Origin: Mariniblastus sp.
GTDB taxonomy: Bacteria > Planctomycetota > Planctomycetia > Pirellulales > Pirellulaceae
DNA length: 64,000 nucleotides
Direction of reading: 5' to 3'
Assembly (NCBI GenBank): GCA_011523945.1
Contig: WTFU01000140.1
Span: 1-64,000 of the forward strand
Made by a program: the position numbers and the translations under genes. A model generated the notes under the pieces. It ran no database searches and was not told the origin of the DNA. It saw nothing but the letters and a program-made list of their open reading frames with translations. This document shows, in pieces, positions 46,395 to 55,446 of this stretch (positions are counted from its first letter, which is position 1; each line of letters opens with the position of its first letter).

Positions 46395-48665
46395 CTATTT
46401 CGTCGGTAGAATCTGAATTGCATCGGCGCAAAGGTGGCCAATTGAATTACCGTGGGACATAATAATTGCTGTTGGTTGACCTTTTTTGAGATCGAATTCA
46501 CCGAGTGATACGAATCCATGTTCAAGTTTCGGTGCTTGAGTTAGGTCTAAGAAAATCACCTTCGATTTCAACGCCTGTTCAATTGTGATTCGTGCCTTTT
46601 GGGTCCGATTTTCATGATGTCGATAGGCCAGTCTGATCTCGCATCGCGCGTTTTTCTCTGGCTCCCAAGCAAATCGAATCGATGCATCTGTATTCGCACC
46701 GGCATACACATAGTGTTTTCCAACAAAACCTTTCAGGCCTGTTCCGGAATTCCATATTCCAGTTCGCTTTGCTGAAACATCGTCAATCACGAGTCCTGGG
46801 ATTTTATTCGGTTCGATGCCCTGGTTGACGACAACGGGTTTGGGTTGCTTGGCGATTGGAACTTCGGGAATGGTTAGTTTGCCTCCAAGTGTCAGGCGGC
46901 GTGAACCGCCGGGAAGATGGAGTAGGCTTTTCAATTCCGGCAAGTGTTTCTGATAGACCTCACGCGGCGAGCATTGGTGGGTGGCGCAAAGGGAGGCAGC
47001 CTTCCCAACGACCTCACCCATCATTCCGCAGGTCTTCATGACGCGGACTGTTCCGAGTGCTTCGTGGGTAACACTAATGCATCGCCCCGCCATGAAAAGA
47101 TTATCGATGTTGGCTGAGTAAAAACAGCGGTAGGGGACGGGGTAGCCATAGCTCCTGTCGACTCCTTTTCCGTGGACCGCCTTTGAAATGAAAGGATTGT
47201 CAGGATATTTCTTCGCGTATTGTTCTTTGGGGTAATGGAGATCGATGGACCAGGTACTTGGTACAACACCATCCGGAAAGTCTCGCTTGCCAACAATATC
47301 GGCTTCCGTCAGCACGACGTCACCGAGCAGTCTTCTTGATTCACGTGGCCCTCCAATAAATGCGACCCACGTCAAAGATGCATTGGGATGTTCCGCTGCT
47401 CCATCTTTATTTTTCATCGCGTTGAACGCTCCGTAAACTGCTCGAAGATTCCAGTCACGAATTCCTTCAGCATCTGCCAACGGGTCCTTATCAAATCCAC
47501 TTTCCCAAAACCACTGACCGTGGAAGTCGCGAGGGTAGGGAAAGTCTTTCATGGTGAGGTCCAGTGCCCATGGAGTTTGGGGGAATTGGCTCGGTTCAGG
47601 GCTCTTTTCCCAGCGCCACATATTGCTCATGCCCATGCGGCCCGCGGGAGTCATGTCGTTTTTCGCTCCAGCGAGGTTTCCGATCGTGCCGTGACCAGTG
47701 CAGTCTACGAACTGAGTGCCTGAGAATCGTTTGATTGCTCCAGATTGAGTATCAAATGCCAGAATGGATTTAATGGAATTTTCAGAAGAAAGCTCAACTT
47801 GATAAGCATGATGGTGAAGAAACAGGTCGATGTTTTTTTCCGCACGAACCAAAGATTCTTTTTTGTCATCTTCGAATTCTTCATAAGTGCCAGGCGATTT
47901 GGTCGCCTGGTCAGAAAATTCGTTGACGATTTCCCCGATTCTCGGGTAACGTCCCCGACGAATATTCCCTTTTGCCCAGACACGAACTTCACTCGATCCA
48001 TTTCCTCCCAAGACCCCTCGGTTTTGGATCAAGGCAACGCGGCAACCCATTCTTGCGGCTGATAAAGAGGCAGCAACTCCAGCATAGCCGCCACCGATTA
48101 CCACTAAATCGTAGCCACTTTGATTGATTGGTTTTTCAGAGATGTTTGCCAATTGCCGGCGCCACGATGGAAATACTACGTTCGTTGCCGGCGGGGTCCA
48201 GTTGGGGTCAAGTGAGAACGCAACAGCATCGCAACGACCATCAAATCCTGTCAGGTCATGCAGCGTCAGTTCATTTCGCTTTTTATTAATTTGGATTGTT
48301 CCGCCCTTTTGCCAAAACCAGTTTTCCCCTTTCACCCCAAACTGCTGCTCCAGCGGCACCCCGTTAATGTGCAATTCAAATTTCCCAGGTTGGCCTGGTG
48401 CTTTCCAGCGAGCTACCCAGTCTTTGGTGCGGACCCATACGGTATAACTCCCTGTTGCCGGGAAGTCGACTGTCGTTTTTGCATCAGCTACCGGTTTCCC
48501 GAGGCCGTGTGCAAGCAGGTAAGGGGACCCCATTTCGTGAATGAATTGGGTGTCGAGTTTCCAACCCCCGGGTTCTGAAAAACTCTCTGCCTCGACGAGC
48601 AACGTTTGAGCAAGGCCGGTAGAAATAAATCCCAACAAGATTGTCACGCTTAAGACAAAACGCAT
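46395..48665 (-). CDS. Secreted FAD-dependent oxidoreductase with sugar-binding-like domain
   Basis: The 756-residue exported protein has a signal peptide MRFVLSVTILLGFISTGLAQ. A beta-sandwich of carbohydrate-binding or golvesin-like type follows (about 30-170, TVDFPATGSYTVWVRTKDW). An FAD-binding Rossmann domain starts DLVVIGGGYAGVAASLSAARMG, and a GVLGGNGSSEVRVW loop is typical of the FAD_oxidored family. A C-terminal beta domain closes it. It should oxidise a secreted substrate, possibly a sugar or a sulfated glycan-derived compound, given the sulfatases nearby; this is inference. The ATG at 48665 follows GAGGA; an ATG at 48671 and a GTG at 48698 are alternatives. It is downstream of speA on the same strand. 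Confidence 0.85.
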   Translation of the reverse strand: MRFVLSVTILLGFISTGLAQTLLVEAESFSEPGGWKLDTQFIHEMGSPYLLAHGLGKPVADAKTTVDFPATGSYTVWVRTKDWVARWKAPGQPGKFELHINGVPLEQQFGVKGENWFWQKGGTIQINKKRNELTLHDLTGFDGRCDAVAFSLDPNWTPPATNVVFPSWRRQLANISEKPINQSGYDLVVIGGGYAGVAASLSAARMGCRVALIQNRGVLGGNGSSEVRVWAKGNIRRGRYPRIGEIVNEFSDQATKSPGTYEEFEDDKKESLVRAEKNIDLFLHHHAYQVELSSENSIKSILAFDTQSGAIKRFSGTQFVDCTGHGTIGNLAGAKNDMTPAGRMGMSNMWRWEKSPEPSQFPQTPWALDLTMKDFPYPRDFHGQWFWESGFDKDPLADAEGIRDWNLRAVYGAFNAMKNKDGAAEHPNASLTWVAFIGGPRESRRLLGDVVLTEADIVGKRDFPDGVVPSTWSIDLHYPKEQYAKKYPDNPFISKAVHGKGVDRSYGYPVPYRCFYSANIDNLFMAGRCISVTHEALGTVRVMKTCGMMGEVVGKAASLCATHQCSPREVYQKHLPELKSLLHLPGGSRRLTLGGKLTIPEVPIAKQPKPVVVNQGIEPNKIPGLVIDDVSAKRTGIWNSGTGLKGFVGKHYVYAGANTDASIRFAWEPEKNARCEIRLAYRHHENRTQKARITIEQALKSKVIFLDLTQAPKLEHGFVSLGEFDLKKGQPTAIIMSHGNSIGHLCADAIQILPTK

Positions 48666-48709
48666 ACCCATGCTTCCTCTTTTGTTGTTCGATGGCACGT
48701 CAAGAAAAT

Positions 48710-50704
48710 TTACTGCTCGAAATAAGTATATCCGCGGAGACTTTCGCTAAACAGGTTCAAAATTTCACTCCGCTGAGCAACGCTGATTTTCCCATCACTC
48801 AACGCGGTGTCTGTTCGTTTTTCAAATTGAGAGAATAGTTCATCGGTTTGGTACTCAACATAACTCAAGACATCTCGAATGCTGTCGCCCTTGAGTTCGT
48901 GGACAAATTCCAATTTCCCTTCACAGGTAACTCTAACGCTGACGACATTCGTGTCACCAAATAAATTATGCAGATCGCCGAGCGTTTCCTGGTAAGCTCC
49001 GACCAAAAATACACCGAGGCAGTATTCTTCACCTTCGGCAATCGGATGCAATCGAAGCGTATTGGTGTTGGATTTTGTTCCGACGAATTGATTGAGTTGG
49101 CCATCACAATCGCAAGTTAAGTCCCCAATGATGGCGTTTCGAGTTGGTTCTTCGTCGAGGCGTTGCAATGGCATGACGGGGAAGACCTGCTGGATGGCCC
49201 ATGCGTCGGGTAGCGATTGAAAAACGCTGAAATTACCGTAGTAAATATCAGACAGCGAGTCTTTAATAGATTGTAGGCTTGCCGGGGGGCGGGTCATTTC
49301 GGGTACGCGGTCAGCGATCTGATGGAGGATGGTTAGGCAAATGTTTTCAGCAAGTGCCCGTTCGCGAAGGCTCAGTTCTCCAATCTGAAACGCTTTTCTT
49401 GCTTGATCGCGGTAATAAATTGCGTCATTGAAGTTCTCTTGCAGACGTCGCACTTCGATATGTCGCAGCGTGTCTATCAGAAAATCAATGGACGAATGAA
49501 TGTTTTCCGGGAGCGGATCGGGAAGTAGCTGCGGTTGAAAATCATTAACATCAAGTATGTTAAACAGAAGGACGGACATTGGTGCGACCGTCCAACGACC
49601 TGACTCAGAAATAATCGTGGGGTGAGGGATACCGTGAGGTCTGAACGCGGCCATGATGGCTTCAACAATATCGACGCAGTATTCGTCGAGGTCGTAGTTT
49701 CGACTGTGGCCATCGATACTTGCGGATCCGTCGTAGTCGACGGCGAGTCCGCCACCAATGTCAAAATATCCCATCGGTGCACCCTCTTTAATGAGGTTGA
49801 CATAAAACCGACAGGCTTCAGTAATGCCGTCACGGACATTGCGAATATTGGGTACTTGGCTGCCAAGGTGGAAATGCAGCATCTGCAGGGAGTCCAGCAT
49901 TTCAGCTTCTCGGAGGCTGTCAATAATTTCAATCAACTGCAGTGTCGTTAAACCAAAAAGGCTACGATCTCCGGCATCCCGACTCCAGTGTCCATCGACG
50001 GCGGTGGAGAGTTTCAAGCGCACGCCAATACAAGGTGTGACTCCCCAGTGTTTTGCACGGTCAAGGATCAAAGGGAGTTCTTTAGGCGTTTCGATAACGA
50101 AAAAGACCTGAAGCCCCATTGAAAGCGCCCGAAGTCCGAGGTCGATATATTCCACATCTTTGTAGCCGTTACAGATAATCAAGCTCTCAGGAGATGGAAG
50201 GGTCGCCAGAGCGATTAAGAGTTCCGCCTTGCTCCCCGCTTCGAGCCCGTAATTAAATCGCTCGCCGAATCTGGCGATTTCCGCAATGACGTGACTCTGC
50301 TGATTGACCTTGATTGGGAAAACGCCCCGATACTCACTTTGATAATCGGACTTGGCGATGGCGGATGCAAATCCGTGATGAAGTTGCGTAATGCGATCAT
50401 CGACAAGATTTTCGAACCGGAGCATGACCGGCATATCGAGTCCGCGCTGTTTGAGGCCATCGAGAATTTCGGAAAATTCAATTGTTTTGACGCCTGCCGG
50501 TGTCGGCGCTTCAACGGTCGCGTTTCCCGATTCAGAGATTCCGAAATAGTTCAGACCCCATCGCTGAATACCGTATAGTTCTCTGGCATCGTTGAGTGTC
50601 CAAGGAGACTCCGGGGGGGTGTCATTTGGATTAGTTTCGGCGCGAAGATGTGCGGGATCGCGACGCGAGGTTGGGTTTGGGAAAACTGGTTCAGAAGTTG
50701 TCAA
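48710..50704 (-). CDS. speA: Biosynthetic arginine decarboxylase
   Basis: The 664-residue PLP enzyme converts arginine to agmatine, the first step of the polyamine pathway. FRYENLVD-like segments and YRGVFPIKVNQQ contain the PLP-binding lysine. MLHFHLGSQVPN, FDIGGGLAVDYDG and the C-terminal GAYQETLGDLHNLFGDTN, with the catalytic Cys/Asp region, are all typical of SpeA of about 650 residues. No ATG is available: the start is TTG, and I prefer 50704, which has GAGGG seven bases before it, over 50725. The gene is self-contained; no agmatinase or agmatine deiminase is next to it. Confidence 0.94.
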   Translation of the reverse strand: MTTSEPVFPNPTSRRDPAHLRAETNPNDTPPESPWTLNDARELYGIQRWGLNYFGISESGNATVEAPTPAGVKTIEFSEILDGLKQRGLDMPVMLRFENLVDDRITQLHHGFASAIAKSDYQSEYRGVFPIKVNQQSHVIAEIARFGERFNYGLEAGSKAELLIALATLPSPESLIICNGYKDVEYIDLGLRALSMGLQVFFVIETPKELPLILDRAKHWGVTPCIGVRLKLSTAVDGHWSRDAGDRSLFGLTTLQLIEIIDSLREAEMLDSLQMLHFHLGSQVPNIRNVRDGITEACRFYVNLIKEGAPMGYFDIGGGLAVDYDGSASIDGHSRNYDLDEYCVDIVEAIMAAFRPHGIPHPTIISESGRWTVAPMSVLLFNILDVNDFQPQLLPDPLPENIHSSIDFLIDTLRHIEVRRLQENFNDAIYYRDQARKAFQIGELSLRERALAENICLTILHQIADRVPEMTRPPASLQSIKDSLSDIYYGNFSVFQSLPDAWAIQQVFPVMPLQRLDEEPTRNAIIGDLTCDCDGQLNQFVGTKSNTNTLRLHPIAEGEEYCLGVFLVGAYQETLGDLHNLFGDTNVVSVRVTCEGKLEFVHELKGDSIRDVLSYVEYQTDELFSQFEKRTDTALSDGKISVAQRSEILNLFSESLRGYTYFEQ

Positions 50705-50860
50705 TGAATGGCCCTCGAATGCCAAATTAGGTTTTTAGCCTGTCCATCGTATCAGAGAAAGGCGCCTTAGCTATGGTTTTTTTGGAAATCCAAAAGCTTT
50801 CATCCGCTGAGTTAATGTGCTTTGGATCGCGGTTCTGTGTTTTCCGTCACCACCGCCAGA

Positions 50861-52327
50861 TTAAGCTAGGATTTCATGAACGACCCGACCATGGACATCG
50901 GTCAGTCGAAATTGTCTGCCTTGGAACCGGTAGGTTAATTCCTCGTGGTTAATTCCAAGAAGATGCAGGAGCGTTGCCTGCAAATCATGGATATGAACAC
51001 CATCACTGGCAACGTTCATCGCCAATTCATCCGTTTCGCCGTAGCTCAAGCCGGGTTTGAGGCCTCCCCCCGCCATCCAGGTAGTGTAGGCATAAGGGTG
51101 ATGGTCACGTCCCCATTGTTTCCGGTTGTTGATGTCTCCTTGAATAAACGGAGTACGTCCGAATTCTCCACTCCAAACAACGAGTGTGTCTTCAAGCATT
51201 CCACGTTGTTTCAGGTCCATTACCAGGGCAGCACTCGCCTGGTCGGTATCTCGGCATTGAGTATAAAATTCCGTTGTCAAACTTCGGTGTTGATCCCAGC
51301 CGGCGTGCATGAGTTGAGTGAAACTGACCCCTCGTTCGGCGAGACGACGCGCCATGAGGCAGTTGTGGGCAAACGAACCAGGTTCTTCGACTCCGGGGCC
51401 GTACATGTCAAGAATACTTCGGGGCTCATCCGACAGGTCGGTCAACTCAGGCACACTTGCCTGCATTTGAAAAGCCATTTCGTATTGAGCGATTCGGGTT
51501 GCGATTTCCGGGTCGCCGAATTCTTGAAGTTGCATTTGATTTAACTGGGCGATGTTATCGAGCCACCCGCGACGCATTTCGCGGGTGATGCCCTCGGGAT
51601 TGGAAAGGTAGAGAACCGGATCGCCGGAACCGCGGAATTTAACTCCTTGGTGTTTAGAAGGTAGAAAACCGCTACCCCAGTAAAAGTCATAGAAAATTTG
51701 TCCGCAGGTCGTATTTTTTGAAACGGAGGTCATGACGATAAAATTTGGAAGATCATCTACCTCGCTTCCCAGACCGTAATTCATCCAGCTTCCCAGAGTT
51801 GGCCGTCCCGGTATCTGTGCGCCACTCAATAAGAAGCTAATGGCCGGAGCGTGATTAACTGCGTCGGTGTGCATGCCATTGAGAAAGGTTAATTCATCTG
51901 CGATCGAGGCAGTGTAGGGGAGCATATCACTGACCCAGGCTCCAGAATTTCCCCGCTGGTGAAACGGTTCGATAGGAGCCAGCATTAATTTTCCATCGGG
52001 TTTTCCGGTCATCGTGCTGAAGCGTTTACCGGCAACGAATTCTTCGGGGACAGGCTGCCCGTGCATTTGAGCTAGTTTAGGTTTCCAGTCAAAGAGGTCA
52101 GCATGAGAAGGGCCACCGTTTTGAATCAATGCAATTACACGTTTGGCTTTTGGAGCAAAGTGGGGGACGCCGGGCAGGCCGTCTTTGCGAGGCACGGTTC
52201 GCCCTTCCCCTGCAAGTACCGAACGATTTAACAGGCTCGCCAACGCAGCAGTTCCAACTCCATTTGCCGTGCGACCGAAGAATTCCCGTCTGGTTGAATG
52301 CAGTTTTTGTTGTTCATGAAGATTCAT
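50861..52327 (-). CDS. DUF1501 protein, twin-arginine exported, copy 1
   Basis: The 488-residue protein of the DUF1501 family is sulfatase-fold-like and widespread in planctomycetes. It opens with a twin-arginine signal (STRREFFGRTANGVGTAALASLL), so it is exported folded. Conserved stretches include LIQNGGPSHADLFDWKPKL, WSGEFGRTP and GRDHHPYAYTTWMAGGGLKPG near the end. The function of the family is unknown; it is nearly always encoded next to PSD1-type cytochrome genes, as here. The ATG at 52327 is chosen over a GTG at 52336. It is the last gene of a four-gene operon and is about as similar in layout to the other DUF1501 copy as a duplicate would be. Confidence 0.92.
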   Translation of the reverse strand: MNLHEQQKLHSTRREFFGRTANGVGTAALASLLNRSVLAGEGRTVPRKDGLPGVPHFAPKAKRVIALIQNGGPSHADLFDWKPKLAQMHGQPVPEEFVAGKRFSTMTGKPDGKLMLAPIEPFHQRGNSGAWVSDMLPYTASIADELTFLNGMHTDAVNHAPAISFLLSGAQIPGRPTLGSWMNYGLGSEVDDLPNFIVMTSVSKNTTCGQIFYDFYWGSGFLPSKHQGVKFRGSGDPVLYLSNPEGITREMRRGWLDNIAQLNQMQLQEFGDPEIATRIAQYEMAFQMQASVPELTDLSDEPRSILDMYGPGVEEPGSFAHNCLMARRLAERGVSFTQLMHAGWDQHRSLTTEFYTQCRDTDQASAALVMDLKQRGMLEDTLVVWSGEFGRTPFIQGDINNRKQWGRDHHPYAYTTWMAGGGLKPGLSYGETDELAMNVASDGVHIHDLQATLLHLLGINHEELTYRFQGRQFRLTDVHGRVVHEILA

Positions 52328-52380
52328 AGCCGGCACGCGTTCGTAATAGGATCGGGTTCTTAATTCAATGGTTTGCTTGC

Positions 52381-55300
52381 CTATTGCCGTGTAAGGCTTT
52401 CATCGAGATTTAAAACTGCGATACAGAGGTTGGTCCAGGAGGCTAATTCAACCGGATCAAGGTTGGAGTCGGCAGGTGATTCGCCGATCTCTAAAAAGGA
52501 AACGACATTTATTTTGTTGGCCGCAAATTGTTGACGGTCGCGATTCAGGCCGGATAGGAGAATTGGAATTTCGTTTTCCCGAGGTAAACGCGTCAGAACC
52601 CGTTGAAAAATTTTAGCGAGCGTTTCCCGATCGGTTAGTTTTTCTTTCAACAGGCTACTGGCAAGCAGTCTAGCGGCTTCGACATAAGTTGTGTTGTTGA
52701 GGGTGTTCAAGGCGTGAAGCGGCGTGTTGGTCCGGTAAGAAATGACAGAGCATGTCATTCGGTCGGCGTTGTCGAAGATCATTGTGGGCGCCGCGATTCG
52801 CCGCCAAAATGTGTAGATCGATCGCCGGTAGAGCGCGTCTCCTGAATCCTGGCGGTAAGTTTTTTTTCCAAAACTAGCTTCTTCCCAGACTCCTTTCGGC
52901 TGATAACTGTTTACAGGTCGTCCTCCGATTGTTCGCACAAGTCTTCCACTGGATGCAAGCGCGTAGTCACGAATCATCCACGAGGGCATTCGAAACCTCG
53001 ATGCCCGGGCGAGTAGCCGATTGTTCGGGTCGAGCTCAAGTAAGTGGGGATTTGTTTTCGAGGATTGCCGATAAGTACGGCTGTTTAAAATTAAGCGGAT
53101 CATATGTTTGGTATCCCAGCCGCAATCCCGGTATTCGGCGGCCAGCCAATCCAGTAATTCTGGATGGCTAGGTGGTTCGCCCTGGACGCCAAAATCTTCT
53201 AGTGTTTTGACCAGGCCAGTGTTAAAAAATTTAGCCCAAATTCGATTGATCGAAACGCGTGGCGTCAGCGGGTTGTCGACTGAAAAAAGCCAGTTGGCAA
53301 GCGCAAGTCGGTTGGGAGTCGAATCCTTGGGAAGTGGTGCGAGCATTTCGGGTACACGCATCGAGACCTCGTTCAATGGCTCTTCGTAGGACCCTCGGTT
53401 AAGTCGATAGGTCTTTCGAAGCTTAGGTCCATCCGCCATTACCATGACCTTAGGATATCCCTTCTTTAGTGATTTGATTTGGCTGTCGATCGAGTTGATT
53501 TTTTGGACTTGGGTTTGGTAATCGGAATTGGATTCGAAGTGTTTCTGTTGAATGAGTTTAAGTTGCGCGGACGACCGAGACTCGCGTGGTTGCTTCAAGG
53601 CGGCCATTAACTTTTCTTGGTCGCCGGCAAGCGTCGGATTTTTCTGTTGGGTAAGGGAGATTCTCAGTCTCCCAATATTGTGTTGTTTGTGGATCGACTC
53701 GTGTTTGAGTACAAGTTTGATTTTTGCATCCGGCGGCAATGTCACTGGTTTTTCGAACCAAAAAACGGCCTCGTGCTCCTGTTGCATGTTCTTATCGGGA
53801 GCCCAAACGGCCCATCCTGTTTGGGCGTTGGAATCGATGGCTAGCTGGGCCTTGTGCCCCGGCTGTTCGTAATCGGCTCGTGCGTGTTTGAATGGAAGAC
53901 GGATCGGTGTCACACCCGGTTCAATGAGATAGGCCGAAAAATCAGTCAATACAAAATTGGAACTGACCGATCGCGTGAGACCGCCGGCAGTCATTGACGC
54001 GTGTTTGAGAACTTCGAGGCGGATTGCCTGGATGGCAGGAAGATCTGACTTTCCCGTAAGTTGGTAGTTGTCGTTGACCGGATTGGCTCCCGAGACGAGG
54101 AGCGAGCCGTCAGCAGAATATTCAAGTTTAGATTTGTCTGCGGAGTAGGTTTCAGGGTGCCAAACAGACCATATTTTTTTGTTATGTAATAGTTCAAGTT
54201 GGGTTGATTCCCAGTCACTTTGTTGCTGGTTAAGCACACCTCTAAGACGTTCTTGTTCTGACTTTAAACTGGACAATTCCTTATTTAGTTTTGCCAGTTG
54301 CAATCGCTGAGGTTGGTCGGGTACCGAAAGCACCGGCTCGGTTTGGGCATTGCCACCGGCGCCGGTTACCGGCGTTTGGTTGAAAAATGCAAACAGACTG
54401 TAATAGTCCTCCTGGGTCAGTTGATCGTATTTGTGGTCATGGCATCGGCAACAATTAAATGTGAGGCTCAACCAGACGGTGCCGGTCGTTTCCGTCATGT
54501 CCATCACATAATCGATTCGGTTCTCCTCGGGAATCCGCCCGCCCTCACCGTTGATGGGGTGGTTACGATTGAATCCGGTTGCCAGAATTTGCTCTTCCGT
54601 TGGGTTGGTCAGCAGATCACCGGCGATTTGCCATTTTGAGAACTGATCGAATGGAAGATTGTCATTGAACGCCCGAATTACCCAGTCCCGCCACGGCCAC
54701 ATCGTCCGTTCGTTGTCGCCCTGGTAGCCGTTGGTATCGGCGTACCTGGCTGAATCGAGCCAGTCCCAGGCCATGCGTTCACCATAGGCAGGTGATTGGA
54801 GCATTCGCTCAACCATTCGCTGATAGGCATCCGGTGAAGTGTCTTCGAGGAAGGTCTCGATTTGTTCAATGGTCGGTGGTAAACCGGTCAGGTCAAGACT
54901 GACGCGTCGGAGCAATGTTCGGCGATCGGCAGCCGGTGAAAATTCAAGACCTTGCTGCTGCAGTTTCTTTTGGACAAAAAAATCAATGGCGTTTCTTGTC
55001 TCGATTTCCGGTTTCACGATTGGTTTGTAGGCCCAATGCTGTCCCCATTTTCCACCTTGGTCAATCCACTTTTGAATCAATAAGATCTGGCCTGGAGTTA
55101 ACCTTCGGTGAGAATCCGGCGGTGGCATTTTTTCGTCAGGATCATTTGATCGAATGCGGGAATACAATTCACTTGAATTAGCATCAAACGCAATGATGGA
55201 TTGTCTGGCTTCTTCCTCAATATCGAGCCGGAGGTCTGAGACTCGCTGATTTGCGTCAGGGCCATGACAGAAATAGCAGTTTTCAGCGAGAATTGGTTGG

Positions 55301-55395
55301 ATGTCCCTAGCGAAATCTATCGGTTCTTCAGCGACCGATGTTATCGAGAAGACACAGCAGAGTAATATTAAAGTGATTGAGGAATTGGATTTCAT
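52381..55395 (-). CDS. PSD1 cytochrome-domain protein (PSCyt1/DUF1549/DUF1553), copy 1
   Basis: The 1004-residue exported protein has a signal peptide MKSNSSITLILLCCVFSITSVA. A planctomycete cytochrome C domain follows (FARDIQPILAENCYFCHGP, heme motif CYFCH). DUF1549 (RRVSLDLTGLPPTIEQIETFL, WLDSARYADTNGYQGD) comes next, then a middle domain and C-terminal DUF1553 (RVSINRIWAKFFNTGLVKT, HPELLDWLAAEYR). A single c-type heme suggests electron transfer or redox sensing in polysaccharide degradation, though the role is unproven. The gap to the next gene is 53 bases, and to the upstream DUF1501 gene 51 bases, so it sits inside one transcript with both. Confidence 0.92.
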   Translation of the reverse strand: MKSNSSITLILLCCVFSITSVAEEPIDFARDIQPILAENCYFCHGPDANQRVSDLRLDIEEEARQSIIAFDANSSELYSRIRSNDPDEKMPPPDSHRRLTPGQILLIQKWIDQGGKWGQHWAYKPIVKPEIETRNAIDFFVQKKLQQQGLEFSPAADRRTLLRRVSLDLTGLPPTIEQIETFLEDTSPDAYQRMVERMLQSPAYGERMAWDWLDSARYADTNGYQGDNERTMWPWRDWVIRAFNDNLPFDQFSKWQIAGDLLTNPTEEQILATGFNRNHPINGEGGRIPEENRIDYVMDMTETTGTVWLSLTFNCCRCHDHKYDQLTQEDYYSLFAFFNQTPVTGAGGNAQTEPVLSVPDQPQRLQLAKLNKELSSLKSEQERLRGVLNQQQSDWESTQLELLHNKKIWSVWHPETYSADKSKLEYSADGSLLVSGANPVNDNYQLTGKSDLPAIQAIRLEVLKHASMTAGGLTRSVSSNFVLTDFSAYLIEPGVTPIRLPFKHARADYEQPGHKAQLAIDSNAQTGWAVWAPDKNMQQEHEAVFWFEKPVTLPPDAKIKLVLKHESIHKQHNIGRLRISLTQQKNPTLAGDQEKLMAALKQPRESRSSAQLKLIQQKHFESNSDYQTQVQKINSIDSQIKSLKKGYPKVMVMADGPKLRKTYRLNRGSYEEPLNEVSMRVPEMLAPLPKDSTPNRLALANWLFSVDNPLTPRVSINRIWAKFFNTGLVKTLEDFGVQGEPPSHPELLDWLAAEYRDCGWDTKHMIRLILNSRTYRQSSKTNPHLLELDPNNRLLARASRFRMPSWMIRDYALASSGRLVRTIGGRPVNSYQPKGVWEEASFGKKTYRQDSGDALYRRSIYTFWRRIAAPTMIFDNADRMTCSVISYRTNTPLHALNTLNNTTYVEAARLLASSLLKEKLTDRETLAKIFQRVLTRLPRENEIPILLSGLNRDRQQFAANKINVVSFLEIGESPADSNLDPVELASWTNLCIAVLNLDESLTRQ

Positions 55396-55446
55396 AGCCG
55401 TTTATTTTAATCGATATGGATTGGCTGTGAATTCTATTCGATCGAA

